From an uncultured SAR86 cluster bacterium (lineage in GTDB: Bacteria; Pseudomonadota; Gammaproteobacteria; Magnimaribacterales; D2472), in assembly GCA_902557645.1 (NCBI GenBank), contig CACEAP010000001.1, positions 1-64,000 of the forward strand: a stretch of DNA of 64,000 nucleotides, given 5' to 3'. Made by a program: the position numbers and the translations under genes. The notes below the pieces were generated by a model. It was given only the letters and a program-made list of their open reading frames with translations, did not search any database and was not told the DNA's origin. Below are positions 20,409 through 30,997 of the stretch, piece by piece. Within the stretch, counting starts at the first letter, position 1. Each line of letters starts with the position of its first letter.

Positions 20409-22404
20409 TATTAATTGGGGCATTATTGGACCAGGTAACATTGCCAATGCATTTGCACATTCAATTAAATACTGTAAAAAATCAAACCTGATTAGTGTCT
20501 TTGGTAGAAATGAAGAAAAGGTTAATAATTTCGCAGATAAATTTAATATAAAACCTTATGCAAAATTCGAAGACTTTATTAGCTCTAAAGAAATAGATGC
20601 AGTTTATATAGCCACTCCTCATAATTCACATTACTTTTTTTCTTTAGAGGCCATCAAAAATAAAAAACATATTTTGTGTGAAAAGCCTTTAACCATGAAT
20701 CATTTAGAAAGCATGGTTTTATTGAATTTAGCTAAAGAGGCTAAATTATTCCTGATGGAAGCATATATGTATCGCACTCATCCTCAAACTTTTAATATTT
20801 TAGATAACTTAAAGCTGTTAAAGAAAACGGGTAAAAAAATTACAATTACAAGCTCATTTGGATTTGCGGCAGAGCTACCAAAAGAGCATCGCCTAAGAAA
20901 TCCATTATTAGGTGGCGGAGCTATCTTAGATGTTGGTTGTTACCCTTTATCTATGAGTAAGTTAATAGCAGGAGCTATAAAAGATATACCTTATGCTGAT
21001 CCGATAAGCATCAATGCTAGAGGACAAATAGATGAAACTGGTGTTGATCTTCAATCTCATGCAGAGCTAATTTTTTCAGATGATATAGAAGCACAAATCA
21101 GCTGTGCAATTAATGAAAATTTTATCAATGATTTAAGAATATCGGCTGGAGCTATTGAAATGGTTGTTTCCCAACCTTGGCATTGTGGACAATTTCAAGA
21201 AGGAGAATCATCTATTAAGATATTTAATTCTAGTAATTTAATAGAGGAGATTGCTTACAAGGATAATGTTGGTTTGTTTACTCGTGAAATAGATCATGCA
21301 TCTCAATGTATTCAAGAAAATAAATTTGAATCTGAATTAATATCTCATGGAGATACTCAAAGCAATATGCTATGGCTTGATCAATGGAGAAATAAATTAG
21401 GTATAGATTGCCCTTTAAATGCTATCGATAATTCGCCTATTCCAGAATCGAAATTTTTTAGTTTTCAAAAAACACAACTTGAAAATAGAACATTGCCTGG
21501 ATTAGATAAAGTAGCATCAAGACTAGCACTAGGTTGTGACAATCAAACTTCGAGTCTTCATGCTTATACTATGTTCGATCATTTTTATGGCGCTGGCGGT
21601 AGAATTTTTGATACAGCATATATTTATAATAATGGTAACGGAGATAAATATCTTGGGGACTGGATTAATTCAAGGGGAGTTGAAGAGAATGTTATTGTCT
21701 TGGGTAAAGGGGCACATACACCACAGTGCGAGCCTCAATATATTAGACCACAGATAATAGAGTCGCTCGAGAGATTAAATATTAAGCAATTAGATATTTT
21801 TTGTTTACATAGAGATAACACAGAAATACCAGTTGCAGAATTTATAGATGCCTTAGATGAAATAGCAAATGAAGGTTTAATTAACTTAATTGGAGCATCT
21901 AATTGGGGGTTAGATCGTTTTGCAGAGGCTCGGAATTATTCACATACTCATGACAAGGTATCTTTTTCAGTTTTAAGTAATAATTTTAGCTTAGCTGAGA
22001 TGGTAGACCCTGTGTGGCCTGGGTGTGTAGGCATGAATGATATTTTTATGGATTATATTAATGAAAATGGCATCATGTTATTTCCTTGGTCAAGTCAGGC
22101 TAGAGGATTTTTTATTAAGAAAAAAGAAATAACTTCTAATGAGCATTTTTCTAATCCATCTTTAGAAGAAGAGATAAGAGTTTGGCATAATGAAAAAAAC
22201 CTAAAAAGACGCTCTAAATGTTTTGAATTAGCTATTAAGAAGAATGTTGAACCAATTCAAATTGCTCTTGCTTATGTAGTGCAGAAATCTTCATTAATAT
22301 TTCCTCTAGTTGGCCCTAGAACTATTTTTGAAACTAATAGCTCTATTAAGGCAAGCCAGATTCAACTTACTAATGAAGAAATGAGCGAATTAACTATAGG
22401 TTAA
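20401..22404 (+). CDS. Gfo/Idh/MocA oxidoreductase fused to aldo/keto reductase
   Basis: N-terminal NWGIIGPGNIANAFA, CEKPLTMNH, EAYMYRTHPQ (Gfo/Idh/MocA); C-terminal LALGCDN, FDTAYIY, LGKGAHT, DIFCLHRDN, GASNWG (AKR). Start at ATG 20401, not the ORF-track 20305. Confidence 0.87.
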   Translation: MPNINWGIIGPGNIANAFAHSIKYCKKSNLISVFGRNEEKVNNFADKFNIKPYAKFEDFISSKEIDAVYIATPHNSHYFFSLEAIKNKKHILCEKPLTMNHLESMVLLNLAKEAKLFLMEAYMYRTHPQTFNILDNLKLLKKTGKKITITSSFGFAAELPKEHRLRNPLLGGGAILDVGCYPLSMSKLIAGAIKDIPYADPISINARGQIDETGVDLQSHAELIFSDDIEAQISCAINENFINDLRISAGAIEMVVSQPWHCGQFQEGESSIKIFNSSNLIEEIAYKDNVGLFTREIDHASQCIQENKFESELISHGDTQSNMLWLDQWRNKLGIDCPLNAIDNSPIPESKFFSFQKTQLENRTLPGLDKVASRLALGCDNQTSSLHAYTMFDHFYGAGGRIFDTAYIYNNGNGDKYLGDWINSRGVEENVIVLGKGAHTPQCEPQYIRPQIIESLERLNIKQLDIFCLHRDNTEIPVAEFIDALDEIANEGLINLIGASNWGLDRFAEARNYSHTHDKVSFSVLSNNFSLAEMVDPVWPGCVGMNDIFMDYINENGIMLFPWSSQARGFFIKKKEITSNEHFSNPSLEEEIRVWHNEKNLKRRSKCFELAIKKNVEPIQIALAYVVQKSSLIFPLVGPRTIFETNSSIKASQIQLTNEEMSELTIG

Positions 22405-24820
22405 TAGTTGTTTGTAAATGAATGTCTTCTGCAGAAGAGCCAATACTTATTTCATAAACTCCTGGCCTAACTTGCCAATCTTTTGTATCTACATTCCAAG
22501 TTGCAAAATTTCTTGAGCTTAGACTAATTTCAATTTGGTTTTTTTGCCCTACCTCAAGTTCATTTTTTTGAAAACCTTGAAGAGTCTTTAAAGGCTCTGA
22601 TAAATCTTCTTCTACATAACTTACATAACATTGCATAGTCTCAGATCCTATGACTTCTCCAATATTTTGAATAAAAAATGTACACATGACTGCATTATCT
22701 TCATTTACATTCACATTAAGATCAGAGTATTTAAATTGAGTATACGAAAGGCCATGGCCAAAAGTGAAGAGGGGCTTAATATTTTTTCTTTCATACCATT
22801 TATAGCCAACTAATCGCCTTTCATCATAATTCATTTGTAAATCATCACCTGGATAACATTTAAAGGCCGGAGTATCCTCTAACTCTTTAGGAAATGATGT
22901 AGGCAATTTGCCAGAAGGATTGGTTGCACCTGTAAGAATATCAGTTAATGCATTGCCAAATTCTTGACCAGCAAACCATGTCTGAAGAATGGTTGAAGCT
23001 TTATCAACCCAGGGCATTCTTATTGGTGATCCGGTATTTAAGACAATAATAGTGTTTGAATTAACTTTTAAAATTTCTTCAATGAGATGATTTTGGTTCA
23101 TAGGTAGATTGAAGTCACTTCTATCATTTCCTTCAGTTTCCCAATCAGAGTTAGTGCCAACAATTAATATAACTTGATCAGCATCATTTGCTGCATTAAT
23201 AGCTTCTGCAAAGAGATTTACCTCATCTGGAGCTTGGCAGCCAATATAAATTGCAGGGAAATTACCTTCAAATTTATACTGTATTTCAATTTTATAAGCC
23301 TCATCTTTTTTAAGATTTATTTTGCCTTTTCTAGACTCAGAACTAAAAGAGAAAAAGGCTTCTCCAGGAGAAGTCTCTGTCCAATTATCAATAATCTCCT
23401 CTCCATTTATTAAAAGTCGAGCTTTACCAATTCCAAAAATTTCAAATTCATGATCGCCTGTAATATTGGGTATGTAATCACATGAAAATCTTACTGAAAT
23501 ATCTGGTCTTTCTAGCTTAGCAATAACATCTTTAGCAAAACCTTCAAATACCCAAAATTTATTACCTACAAGATATTCACTTACTAATAGATTTTCATCA
23601 AATGTTGAGCCTTCGAAATACTCAACTAAAAATCCTTGTTTATTAACCATAAGACTTTCTTCAATTTTTGGTAAATATTTATGTGTATGACAGCCTTTTG
23701 CATAGGTGATATTAGTTTGCTCGCTGAGTCTATTTTTTATAGCTTCTAATGGTTGAGATTGATAATAAGGTTTTAGGCTTGCGCTTCCACCTCCTATAAT
23801 TTGTGCTTCTTTTGCATTTGGGCCTATTACAGCAAGATTTTTTATTGTTGGATCTAATGGAAGAAGACTATCATTTTTTAACAAAACCATACCATCAGCA
23901 GCAGCTTTTCTTAATAATTGTCTTTGCTCTTTATTATCATCGCTTTCTTCTGCTTTAATGCCAGGTTTTTCAAACCTTTTAGAAAATGAAGCAACAGTTA
24001 AGATTCTTCTAACTTTATCATTGATAAGCTCTTCATCTACTTTTCTGGAACGCACCGCATTACATAATTGCTCGCCCCAAACATTCCCAGGCCCAGGCAT
24101 TTCTAGATCTAAACCACCATTGGCATTTTCTTCTGTTTCTAGTGCTGCACCCCAATCACTTACTACATAACCATCAAAACCCCATTCATTTTTTAAAATA
24201 TCAATTAAAAGCTCTTTATGTGAACTGCAATAGATATTATTTAATTTGTTGTAACCACTCATGACAACTTTTGCATTTCCTTCTTTAATGCCCATCTCAA
24301 AGGGAACAAGATAAATCTCTCTTAAAGTTTTTTCATCAATATTTGAACTTACTAAATGTCTTTCAAATTCAGTATCATTACCAATAAAATGCTTTAAACA
24401 GGCTGCTACATCTTGAGATTGAACACCTTGAACATACTCAGTAGCAATTTTTCCACTTAAAAATGGATCTTCTGAAAAACTTTCAAAATGCCTGCCACCC
24501 AAAGGGTGTCTGTGAATATTAATTGTAGGACCCAAAAGCACATCAACATCTTTAATTTTAGCTTCTTCACCTAATGCAACTCCTAACCTACGAATTAGAT
24601 TCATATCCCAAGTCGATCCAATTGAAATAGCACACGGAAAGCAAGCAGAAGACTTTCCGGAGGTTGAATCACCTCTAACGCCATTAGGACCATCTGACAT
24701 TTTTATACTAGGAATTCCTAATCTATCTATTTTATTTGTATACCATGAATTAAATCCGCTTAACAAAGTGACTTTTTCTTCTAAAGTTAAATCTTGAATT
24801 AATTTTTCTATATTTGGCAT
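22394..24820 (-). CDS. GH3-family beta-glucosidase-like glycoside hydrolase with PA14-type insert and Fn3-like C-terminus
   Basis: KMSDGPNGVRGD, GRHFESFSEDPFLSG, KHFIGNDTEFER, YVVSDWGA; mid-protein PA14-like block; C-terminal Fn3-like block. Confidence 0.9.
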   Translation of the reverse strand: MPNIEKLIQDLTLEEKVTLLSGFNSWYTNKIDRLGIPSIKMSDGPNGVRGDSTSGKSSACFPCAISIGSTWDMNLIRRLGVALGEEAKIKDVDVLLGPTINIHRHPLGGRHFESFSEDPFLSGKIATEYVQGVQSQDVAACLKHFIGNDTEFERHLVSSNIDEKTLREIYLVPFEMGIKEGNAKVVMSGYNKLNNIYCSSHKELLIDILKNEWGFDGYVVSDWGAALETEENANGGLDLEMPGPGNVWGEQLCNAVRSRKVDEELINDKVRRILTVASFSKRFEKPGIKAEESDDNKEQRQLLRKAAADGMVLLKNDSLLPLDPTIKNLAVIGPNAKEAQIIGGGSASLKPYYQSQPLEAIKNRLSEQTNITYAKGCHTHKYLPKIEESLMVNKQGFLVEYFEGSTFDENLLVSEYLVGNKFWVFEGFAKDVIAKLERPDISVRFSCDYIPNITGDHEFEIFGIGKARLLINGEEIIDNWTETSPGEAFFSFSSESRKGKINLKKDEAYKIEIQYKFEGNFPAIYIGCQAPDEVNLFAEAINAANDADQVILIVGTNSDWETEGNDRSDFNLPMNQNHLIEEILKVNSNTIIVLNTGSPIRMPWVDKASTILQTWFAGQEFGNALTDILTGATNPSGKLPTSFPKELEDTPAFKCYPGDDLQMNYDERRLVGYKWYERKNIKPLFTFGHGLSYTQFKYSDLNVNVNEDNAVMCTFFIQNIGEVIGSETMQCYVSYVEEDLSEPLKTLQGFQKNELEVGQKNQIEISLSSRNFATWNVDTKDWQVRPGVYEISIGSSAEDIHLQTTINL

Positions 24821-24990
24821 AGATTAATATTAAATCTTTTTGCGCTAAAAATCCTAGAAATATAAAGGTTTCAAAATTTGCATTATTGGCTGATTAGCGA
24901 TAGATTCATATATATAAATTATTAATAAATAGTATTTATAATATTTGTTTTAATAATATTAGACAAAATTCATTATCGAAGGGGGATATT

Positions 24991-27900
24991 ATGAATTCAT
25001 TCTTATATAGAAACTTATTAAGTTTTTCTTTTCTAGCAATTGGTGTTCTAAGCTTTTCTTCTGTTATAGCAGAAGAGAGTGAGTCAGCGGTTCTTGAAGA
25101 AATTGTAGTTACATCTCAGAGAACTGAGGAAAGTCTTCAAGATGTTCCTATAGCTGTTACAGCTTTAAGCGCTGCAATGTTAGATGATCAGCAAATTGAG
25201 GGTGGTTCAGATCTTCAGCTAGTCACACCTAGTTTAAGTTTTCGAACCTCAGATTCAGCTGGCGGATCTTTTAATATTAGAGGTATAACTAATTTAGCTG
25301 TTTCAGCAACTGCTGAGAGTGGAGTTGAGACTCATATTAATGATCTTCCCGTAGGCTCTTATTCACTTCAAGAAGGAGATTTCTTTGATTTAGAGCGTAT
25401 TGAAGTATTAAGAGGACCTCAAGGAACTCTATATGGTAAAAATTCAGTAGGTGGAGCTATCAATATAATCACTGCAAGACCAGTAATGGGTGAAATGTTA
25501 GGCAGAGTTAAGCTTGAAAATGGAAGTTTTAATTTAAGAAAAATGCAAACTATGTTTAATTTACCTCTTGGAGACAAAATGGCTGTTAGAGTTGCAACTT
25601 CTAGCACTACTAGAGATGGCGATATTAAAAATATTTATTCTAAATCTACAGTTAGTCATATTAACAATAGAGACCATGAATCATGGAGAGTATCTTTTGC
25701 ATGGGATGTAAATGACAAAACCGATATTACCCTAATTCATGATGCTTTTGATGAAGACTCAATGCGACATATGGTTAATAATAGCTATTGTCAAAGAGAC
25801 CCTTCATTAGTATTTGGCTGTACCCCAGGCGGAGATCAAATTTTTGAATTAACCCACCCGATGGCTACATATGTTGAAAACTTAGCTGTGTTAACTGGAA
25901 TTTTAGACTTTACACCTTTTACTGATATGTCAGGAGCTCCCCAAGGCTTTTGGGAAGCTAATGTTAGAGGTCTTCCAAGACATATTCGTGATTTAGATGT
26001 ATCTCAATTCATTGTTAACCATGAGCTAAACGATAACTGGGATGCTACTTTTTCTGCTATGAGAAAAGATATGATGTATGACAGAACCAATACCTATGTT
26101 TCTGAGGAGATGGATGCATTACGTTTTAAAGATAGTGTATTTTTCCCAGGTGGATATATTCCAATGAGTGGATATGGACCTAATTGTAATATTGATGATG
26201 GAACATTTGGTGTATATGGAGGCTGTATTACAGATACCTTAAATTATCCTGATGGTTTTGAAAGACAGCAAAATCCTAAGACAGAAAGAGAAGTATTTGA
26301 GGCAAGAATTCGATCAAACTATGATGGCGATATGAATTACCTTTTAGGGGCTATTCATACTTCTTCAAGCAATCTTAGTGTTTATGATATTGCTGCTAAT
26401 GGTTTAGATGCTTTAGCTTTAGTTCCACCACCAGTTTTAACTGGCGGATTACCTCAAGGTGCTGTGCAATTATATGCGCCTTTATTTAGGTCAAGCAGTA
26501 TCTCAGCTACTAGAAGTACAGCAATATTTGGAGAAGTTTATTATCAGGCCTCTGATAGAACAACTTATACTTTAGGTTTAAGGCATACCCAAGACTATAA
26601 AGAACAATATGGTCGTTCTCCATTTCTAAGTGTTATAGGTTTTGGATCAATAGGCGGAGGCTTTACCGCTTTACCAACTATTCCAAACAACACTATTCCT
26701 GAATTTGGTGATTCTTGGTATGGAGCAGGTGCTGTAGGAGATCCAGAAGTTAGTTTTGAAAATACTACAGGTAGATTTGTTGTAGACCACATACTTGATG
26801 AGAATACATTGGTTTATGCTAGTGTATCTCAAGGTTTTAAAGGAGGAGGTTTTAACGGACCTCTTGATCCAGAGCTATATCCAGATTCTCCTCAAGTTTT
26901 CCCATCAACTGATTTATTAGCTTTTGAAGTTGGTATCAAAAAAGAAATACCAGCAAAAGGAATGCGACTCAATGCTTCTGCATATATGTATGATGCAACT
27001 GATTATCAGGTTACAAAAATTAAAAATAAAACCAGAGTTAATGAAGGTATTGATGTAACCATGAGTGGAGTAGAAGCAGAATTTTTATGGATTCCGCCAA
27101 TGGCTCCTGAGTGGAAAATAAATGCTAGTATGAGTTATGAAACATCAGAAGTTGCTGATGGTACTATGATTTTAAACCCAGTGAATGCTGATTTATGTCT
27201 AACATCAGGATGTGGTGATTGGCATATGATGAAAGATGCAGCTGATTCAGAAGTCTTTGTCGTAAGAAAAGATGTTGCAGCTGCAATATGGCAAACATGG
27301 TTGGCTGGCGGATGGGCACCTTTTGGTCTTCAGAGTGGAGTTCTTATTCCTGCTGAATTCCATGGAGATAGAGTTTCAGGACAACCAACTCCTGTAAGTT
27401 TCCTTCAAACAGGCGTTGCTCCTGGTCACTTACCTTCTTTAGCTGTTAGGCAGTATTATGAAATCATGGCATCAATTGTCTGTGCTCAACTAGGTTGTAG
27501 TGTGAGTGACATAATTATGGATGGCAGAATGTCTGATATAGGTGGTAATCAACTTACTCATCCTGAACTTATGGCTAATGTAGGAGTGCAATATACTCTA
27601 AATACATCTGACTATAATGTTGATTTCAGATTGGATGCATATACACAAGGAGAAAGGTATACATCATTATTTAATTTAGCATTTGATAAAGTTGAGTCTT
27701 GGACTGAGCTTAATGCTCTTATTTCTATAACTCCAGTTGAAGAAGATTCAAATTGGCGTATAGATATCTATGGTCAAAACATTACTGATGAAATTAATGT
27801 TATGCATATAGGTGAAGCAACAGCTCCTTTAGGTTTTGCAAAACAAATATTTGCTAGACCTCAAGCTACTTATGGCATAAGACTTTCTTATGACTTTTAG
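24991..27900 (+). CDS. TonB-dependent outer membrane receptor
   Basis: TonB box EEIVVTSQRTEESLQDVPIAVTAL, plug EVLRGPQGTLYGKNSVGGAINI, C-terminal aromatic YDF; signal peptide. Confidence 0.93.
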   Translation: MNSFLYRNLLSFSFLAIGVLSFSSVIAEESESAVLEEIVVTSQRTEESLQDVPIAVTALSAAMLDDQQIEGGSDLQLVTPSLSFRTSDSAGGSFNIRGITNLAVSATAESGVETHINDLPVGSYSLQEGDFFDLERIEVLRGPQGTLYGKNSVGGAINIITARPVMGEMLGRVKLENGSFNLRKMQTMFNLPLGDKMAVRVATSSTTRDGDIKNIYSKSTVSHINNRDHESWRVSFAWDVNDKTDITLIHDAFDEDSMRHMVNNSYCQRDPSLVFGCTPGGDQIFELTHPMATYVENLAVLTGILDFTPFTDMSGAPQGFWEANVRGLPRHIRDLDVSQFIVNHELNDNWDATFSAMRKDMMYDRTNTYVSEEMDALRFKDSVFFPGGYIPMSGYGPNCNIDDGTFGVYGGCITDTLNYPDGFERQQNPKTEREVFEARIRSNYDGDMNYLLGAIHTSSSNLSVYDIAANGLDALALVPPPVLTGGLPQGAVQLYAPLFRSSSISATRSTAIFGEVYYQASDRTTYTLGLRHTQDYKEQYGRSPFLSVIGFGSIGGGFTALPTIPNNTIPEFGDSWYGAGAVGDPEVSFENTTGRFVVDHILDENTLVYASVSQGFKGGGFNGPLDPELYPDSPQVFPSTDLLAFEVGIKKEIPAKGMRLNASAYMYDATDYQVTKIKNKTRVNEGIDVTMSGVEAEFLWIPPMAPEWKINASMSYETSEVADGTMILNPVNADLCLTSGCGDWHMMKDAADSEVFVVRKDVAAAIWQTWLAGGWAPFGLQSGVLIPAEFHGDRVSGQPTPVSFLQTGVAPGHLPSLAVRQYYEIMASIVCAQLGCSVSDIIMDGRMSDIGGNQLTHPELMANVGVQYTLNTSDYNVDFRLDAYTQGERYTSLFNLAFDKVESWTELNALISITPVEEDSNWRIDIYGQNITDEINVMHIGEATAPLGFAKQIFARPQATYGIRLSYDF

Positions 27901-27915
27901 TATTAAGTAAAATCT

Positions 27916-27944
27916 AAAAACCCCGCAATTGCGGGGTTTTTTTT
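27916..27944 (+). terminator. Rho-independent terminator
   Basis: Perfect stem CCCCGCAATTGCGGGG (27921-27936) followed by T8. Confidence 0.93.
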
Positions 27945-27964
27945 ATTTAGAGTAGAATAAAAAA

Positions 27965-28879
27965 ATGAAATTAGTCTTTGGCTTTTTATTAGCAGCTTTA
28001 GTTATCTGGAGCGGATCTGCTATTTCAGCAATTTTTATAGGGATTTCTTACTCTTTGATACTTAATCTTCCAGATGCATTTTTAACTAAATTAATTGGAC
28101 CAAGGTTGCTTCAAATTGGAATAGTTATATTAGGCTTATCAATATCTGTTAATTCTGCATTAAAAATTATTTCACTTCATTTGCCCTATATTTCTATTTT
28201 AGTTTTATGTACATTTATTTTAGGAGTTTTAATAGGCAGGCTTCTGGGTATTGATAAAAAACTAGCATTGCTGATCGCCTCAGGAACTGCTATTTGCGGA
28301 GGAACAGCTATGGCTGCTGTTGCCCCAATAATAAAAGCTAAACCTCAAGATTTATTAACTTGCATAACAATAATGTTTCTTTTAAATGCTATAGCTATAA
28401 TTGTCTTTCCTGTGGCAGGTATTTACTTTAATCTTACGCAAGAAGAATTTGGAGCTTGGGCAGCTATGGCAATTCATGACACAAGCTCAGTGGTTGGAGC
28501 TGCAATGATTTATGGTGAGGATGCGGTTGAGTCAGCTGCAACTTTAAAACTAGGAAGAACACTATGGCTCATCCCACTTATTTTATTTTTATCTTATAAA
28601 TATCAAATTAAAGAATCTAAAGGATTTCAGTTTCCAGTTTTTGTTTTTTTGTTTTTATTAGCAATCCTTTTAGGTACTTATATTAACTTTGATTCTCAAA
28701 GTTTAAGCTGCATAAAATTTATTAGTCAATCTTTCTTACTATGTGGTTTATTTTGTATAGGATCACAAATTGATAAAGAGGCTCTTAGTAATATTTCAAT
28801 AAAACCGCTTCAATTAGCTTTAATTTTGTGGGTTATTATCATCCCATCATCGTATTTGCTAATACAGGCTATTATTTAA
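27965..28879 (+). CDS. YeiH/UPF0324-family membrane protein (putative sulfate exporter family)
   Basis: IVILGLSISVNSALK, SGTAICGGTAMAAVAPIIKA, AIHDTSSVVGAAMIYGEDAVESAATLKLGRTLW. Confidence 0.88.
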   Translation: MKLVFGFLLAALVIWSGSAISAIFIGISYSLILNLPDAFLTKLIGPRLLQIGIVILGLSISVNSALKIISLHLPYISILVLCTFILGVLIGRLLGIDKKLALLIASGTAICGGTAMAAVAPIIKAKPQDLLTCITIMFLLNAIAIIVFPVAGIYFNLTQEEFGAWAAMAIHDTSSVVGAAMIYGEDAVESAATLKLGRTLWLIPLILFLSYKYQIKESKGFQFPVFVFLFLLAILLGTYINFDSQSLSCIKFISQSFLLCGLFCIGSQIDKEALSNISIKPLQLALILWVIIIPSSYLLIQAII

Positions 28880-29400
28880 TTATCTGATACAGCCTTGATA
28901 ATATTTTCAGCAACAGTATTTATATCATAGGTTCCATCTATAATTAAATGGCACCATTTTTTATATAAGATTGTCCTTTGATTAAAAACATCTTGTGGGG
29001 ACTTGCCATTTGGTTCTGCAAAACCTCTATTTGAGTAATCACCAACTCTTTGCATGACTAAACTTATAGGGATATCTAGATAAACAACAATCGAATTATT
29101 ATTTAAATAGCTCATAGCTTTGTCGCTATAGACTGCACTTCCTCCAGTAGCCAAGATTGTATTATCAAGAGAGCAACTCAATATAATTTCTTCCTCTTTC
29201 AATCTTAGTTCTGCGTGTCCTTCAGAATCTAAGATATTTTGAATAGATTGATCATTTCTTTTTTCTATTAAATGGTCACTATCGATAAATTCAAGATTTA
29301 ATTTTGTAGCTAGTAATTTAGCTATGGTTGTTTTGCCTGCTCCAGGCATACCTATCAGCGAGATGTTTATTTTCTTTTTATCCAAAACTATATCTCCCAC
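28876..29400 (-). CDS. Shikimate kinase family protein
   Basis: P-loop LIGMPGAGKTTIAKLLA, FIDSDHLIE, TGGSAVY, YLDIP. Confidence 0.8.
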   Translation of the reverse strand: MGDIVLDKKKINISLIGMPGAGKTTIAKLLATKLNLEFIDSDHLIEKRNDQSIQNILDSEGHAELRLKEEEIILSCSLDNTILATGGSAVYSDKAMSYLNNNSIVVYLDIPISLVMQRVGDYSNRGFAEPNGKSPQDVFNQRTILYKKWCHLIIDGTYDINTVAENIIKAVSDN

Positions 29401-30548
29401 GATCTAGATATATCTAGACCTCCATCAAGCTCTCCTAGCTCTGCATAAGCACTAAAGAAATCTTTAGCATTTATTGCTCCGCCTTCAGGCGCAAATACCC
29501 CAGATTTATAAATTTTTCCTTGAAGAAAAAGCTTTAAACCTAATGCTAAAGGGTGACCTGTTGCTTCGCCCATACTAGTTTCTCTTGCTAAGTCATTAGT
29601 ATTAAAAGTTACTCCAACTGAAGCGATGTTTCCATTTTTCATTCCATGAGCAAGACCATAAATTGCTGGCAAAACTTCTCTTTTATCTCTAAAACTAGGC
29701 CTATTTGATTTTGTTTCTAACCAATGAAAAAAATTTGCTGCTGTATCAGTTGAAATAATATTTTTTTCTGTAAGCCATAAGAATATTTTTATTATATAGA
29801 TATCTATTTTCTTACTCCCATGAGCCACATTCATTGCATTTTTTATTTTTGGGAAATGATGAGGAAATGATATTGCTTCAGGGTGCCCAAAAATATTTGC
29901 TTGGTAAATACCTTTACCTGGGTAGTTAATATTAATCCTCTTAAGGGATTGAATCATATGAAGCTGGCCATCCTCAAATATTTTTATCTTACCAGTCATT
30001 TGTTGAATACCATGTATCATCGCAGCATTGGTACCTATTTGAGAAGATTCTTCTGCAGGATTAACGCTGCTTAAATCCCAGCCCGTTATAACAGTATCTA
30101 CTGAATCCAATTCTTCCATAGCAACTAGCCCCATCAAATTGGTAATACCAGGACTTGCGCCTAAGCCAATGATTGCTGTAATTTCTGCATCTTTAGCATA
30201 TGAATCAAGCTCAAGCATTTCTTCTGTTGGTTCCCAGTCATCACATATGTCTATGTAATGACAATTATTTTCAATAGCAGCTTTTAGAATAGGGACCCCA
30301 TACATAAAAAATGGACCCGTGGTATTAAGAACTACATCATGATTTTGAAGAGCTTCTACTAATTTTTTATTATCGGTTACATCAAGACCAATTGCTTGAA
30401 CCTTTGCATCAAATGAGTTTGCAAATTCTTCAGCCGCATCTTTATTTAGATCTGCAATTGTAATAGTTTCTAATTCTTCGAAATTAACAATAGCTTTAGT
30501 GGTATATCTGCCCATACCGCCACTGCCACCAAGACATAAAACTTTCAT
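29388..30548 (-). CDS. Saccharopine dehydrogenase-like NAD(P)-binding oxidoreductase
   Basis: VLCLGGSGGMGRYTTKAI, VVLNTTGPFFMYGVPILKAAIENNCHYIDICDDWE, GLGASPGITNLM. Confidence 0.85.
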   Translation of the reverse strand: MKVLCLGGSGGMGRYTTKAIVNFEELETITIADLNKDAAEEFANSFDAKVQAIGLDVTDNKKLVEALQNHDVVLNTTGPFFMYGVPILKAAIENNCHYIDICDDWEPTEEMLELDSYAKDAEITAIIGLGASPGITNLMGLVAMEELDSVDTVITGWDLSSVNPAEESSQIGTNAAMIHGIQQMTGKIKIFEDGQLHMIQSLKRININYPGKGIYQANIFGHPEAISFPHHFPKIKNAMNVAHGSKKIDIYIIKIFLWLTEKNIISTDTAANFFHWLETKSNRPSFRDKREVLPAIYGLAHGMKNGNIASVGVTFNTNDLARETSMGEATGHPLALGLKLFLQGKIYKSGVFAPEGGAINAKDFFSAYAELGELDGGLDISRSWEI

Positions 30549-30613
30549 ATATCAGTAACCACTTATTTAAACGTCCATTAGATAATATATGTACAAAGAT
30601 GTAAAATTTTCAC

Positions 30614-30997
30614 GTGATTACTATTTTAGGATATATATATTTCTTCTGTTCTATTTTTATAGTTATCTTATTATCGTTTAATTACAGCTTTTGTAATTGG
30701 CTTATCCTTCCAAAGAATAAAAATATTTACTTACAGTTTGAATTATTTTTTGTGCTCATCAATGGTTTTGTTGTAATAACTTCAACCCCCTTTAATTGGA
30801 TTATTGGCATTTTAATGATTTTTCATGCATATGGCGCTTATGTTTTATTATTTACATCTGCTGATTTTTATAACTCCATAGAAGAATTTAAAGAAGTAGT
30901 ACCACAAGAAAAGGCCTTAGATCTTTTAGCTGTATTATTTTATGGAATTATTGGATTTATCATTATTTACTCACCTTTTTTAATTGGAGGCTCTTAA
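30614..30997 (+). CDS. Membrane hypothetical protein
   Basis: 127 aa, multiple hydrophobic segments; 1-bp gap to the next gene. Confidence 0.55.
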   Translation: MITILGYIYFFCSIFIVILLSFNYSFCNWLILPKNKNIYLQFELFFVLINGFVVITSTPFNWIIGILMIFHAYGAYVLLFTSADFYNSIEEFKEVVPQEKALDLLAVLFYGIIGFIIIYSPFLIGGS

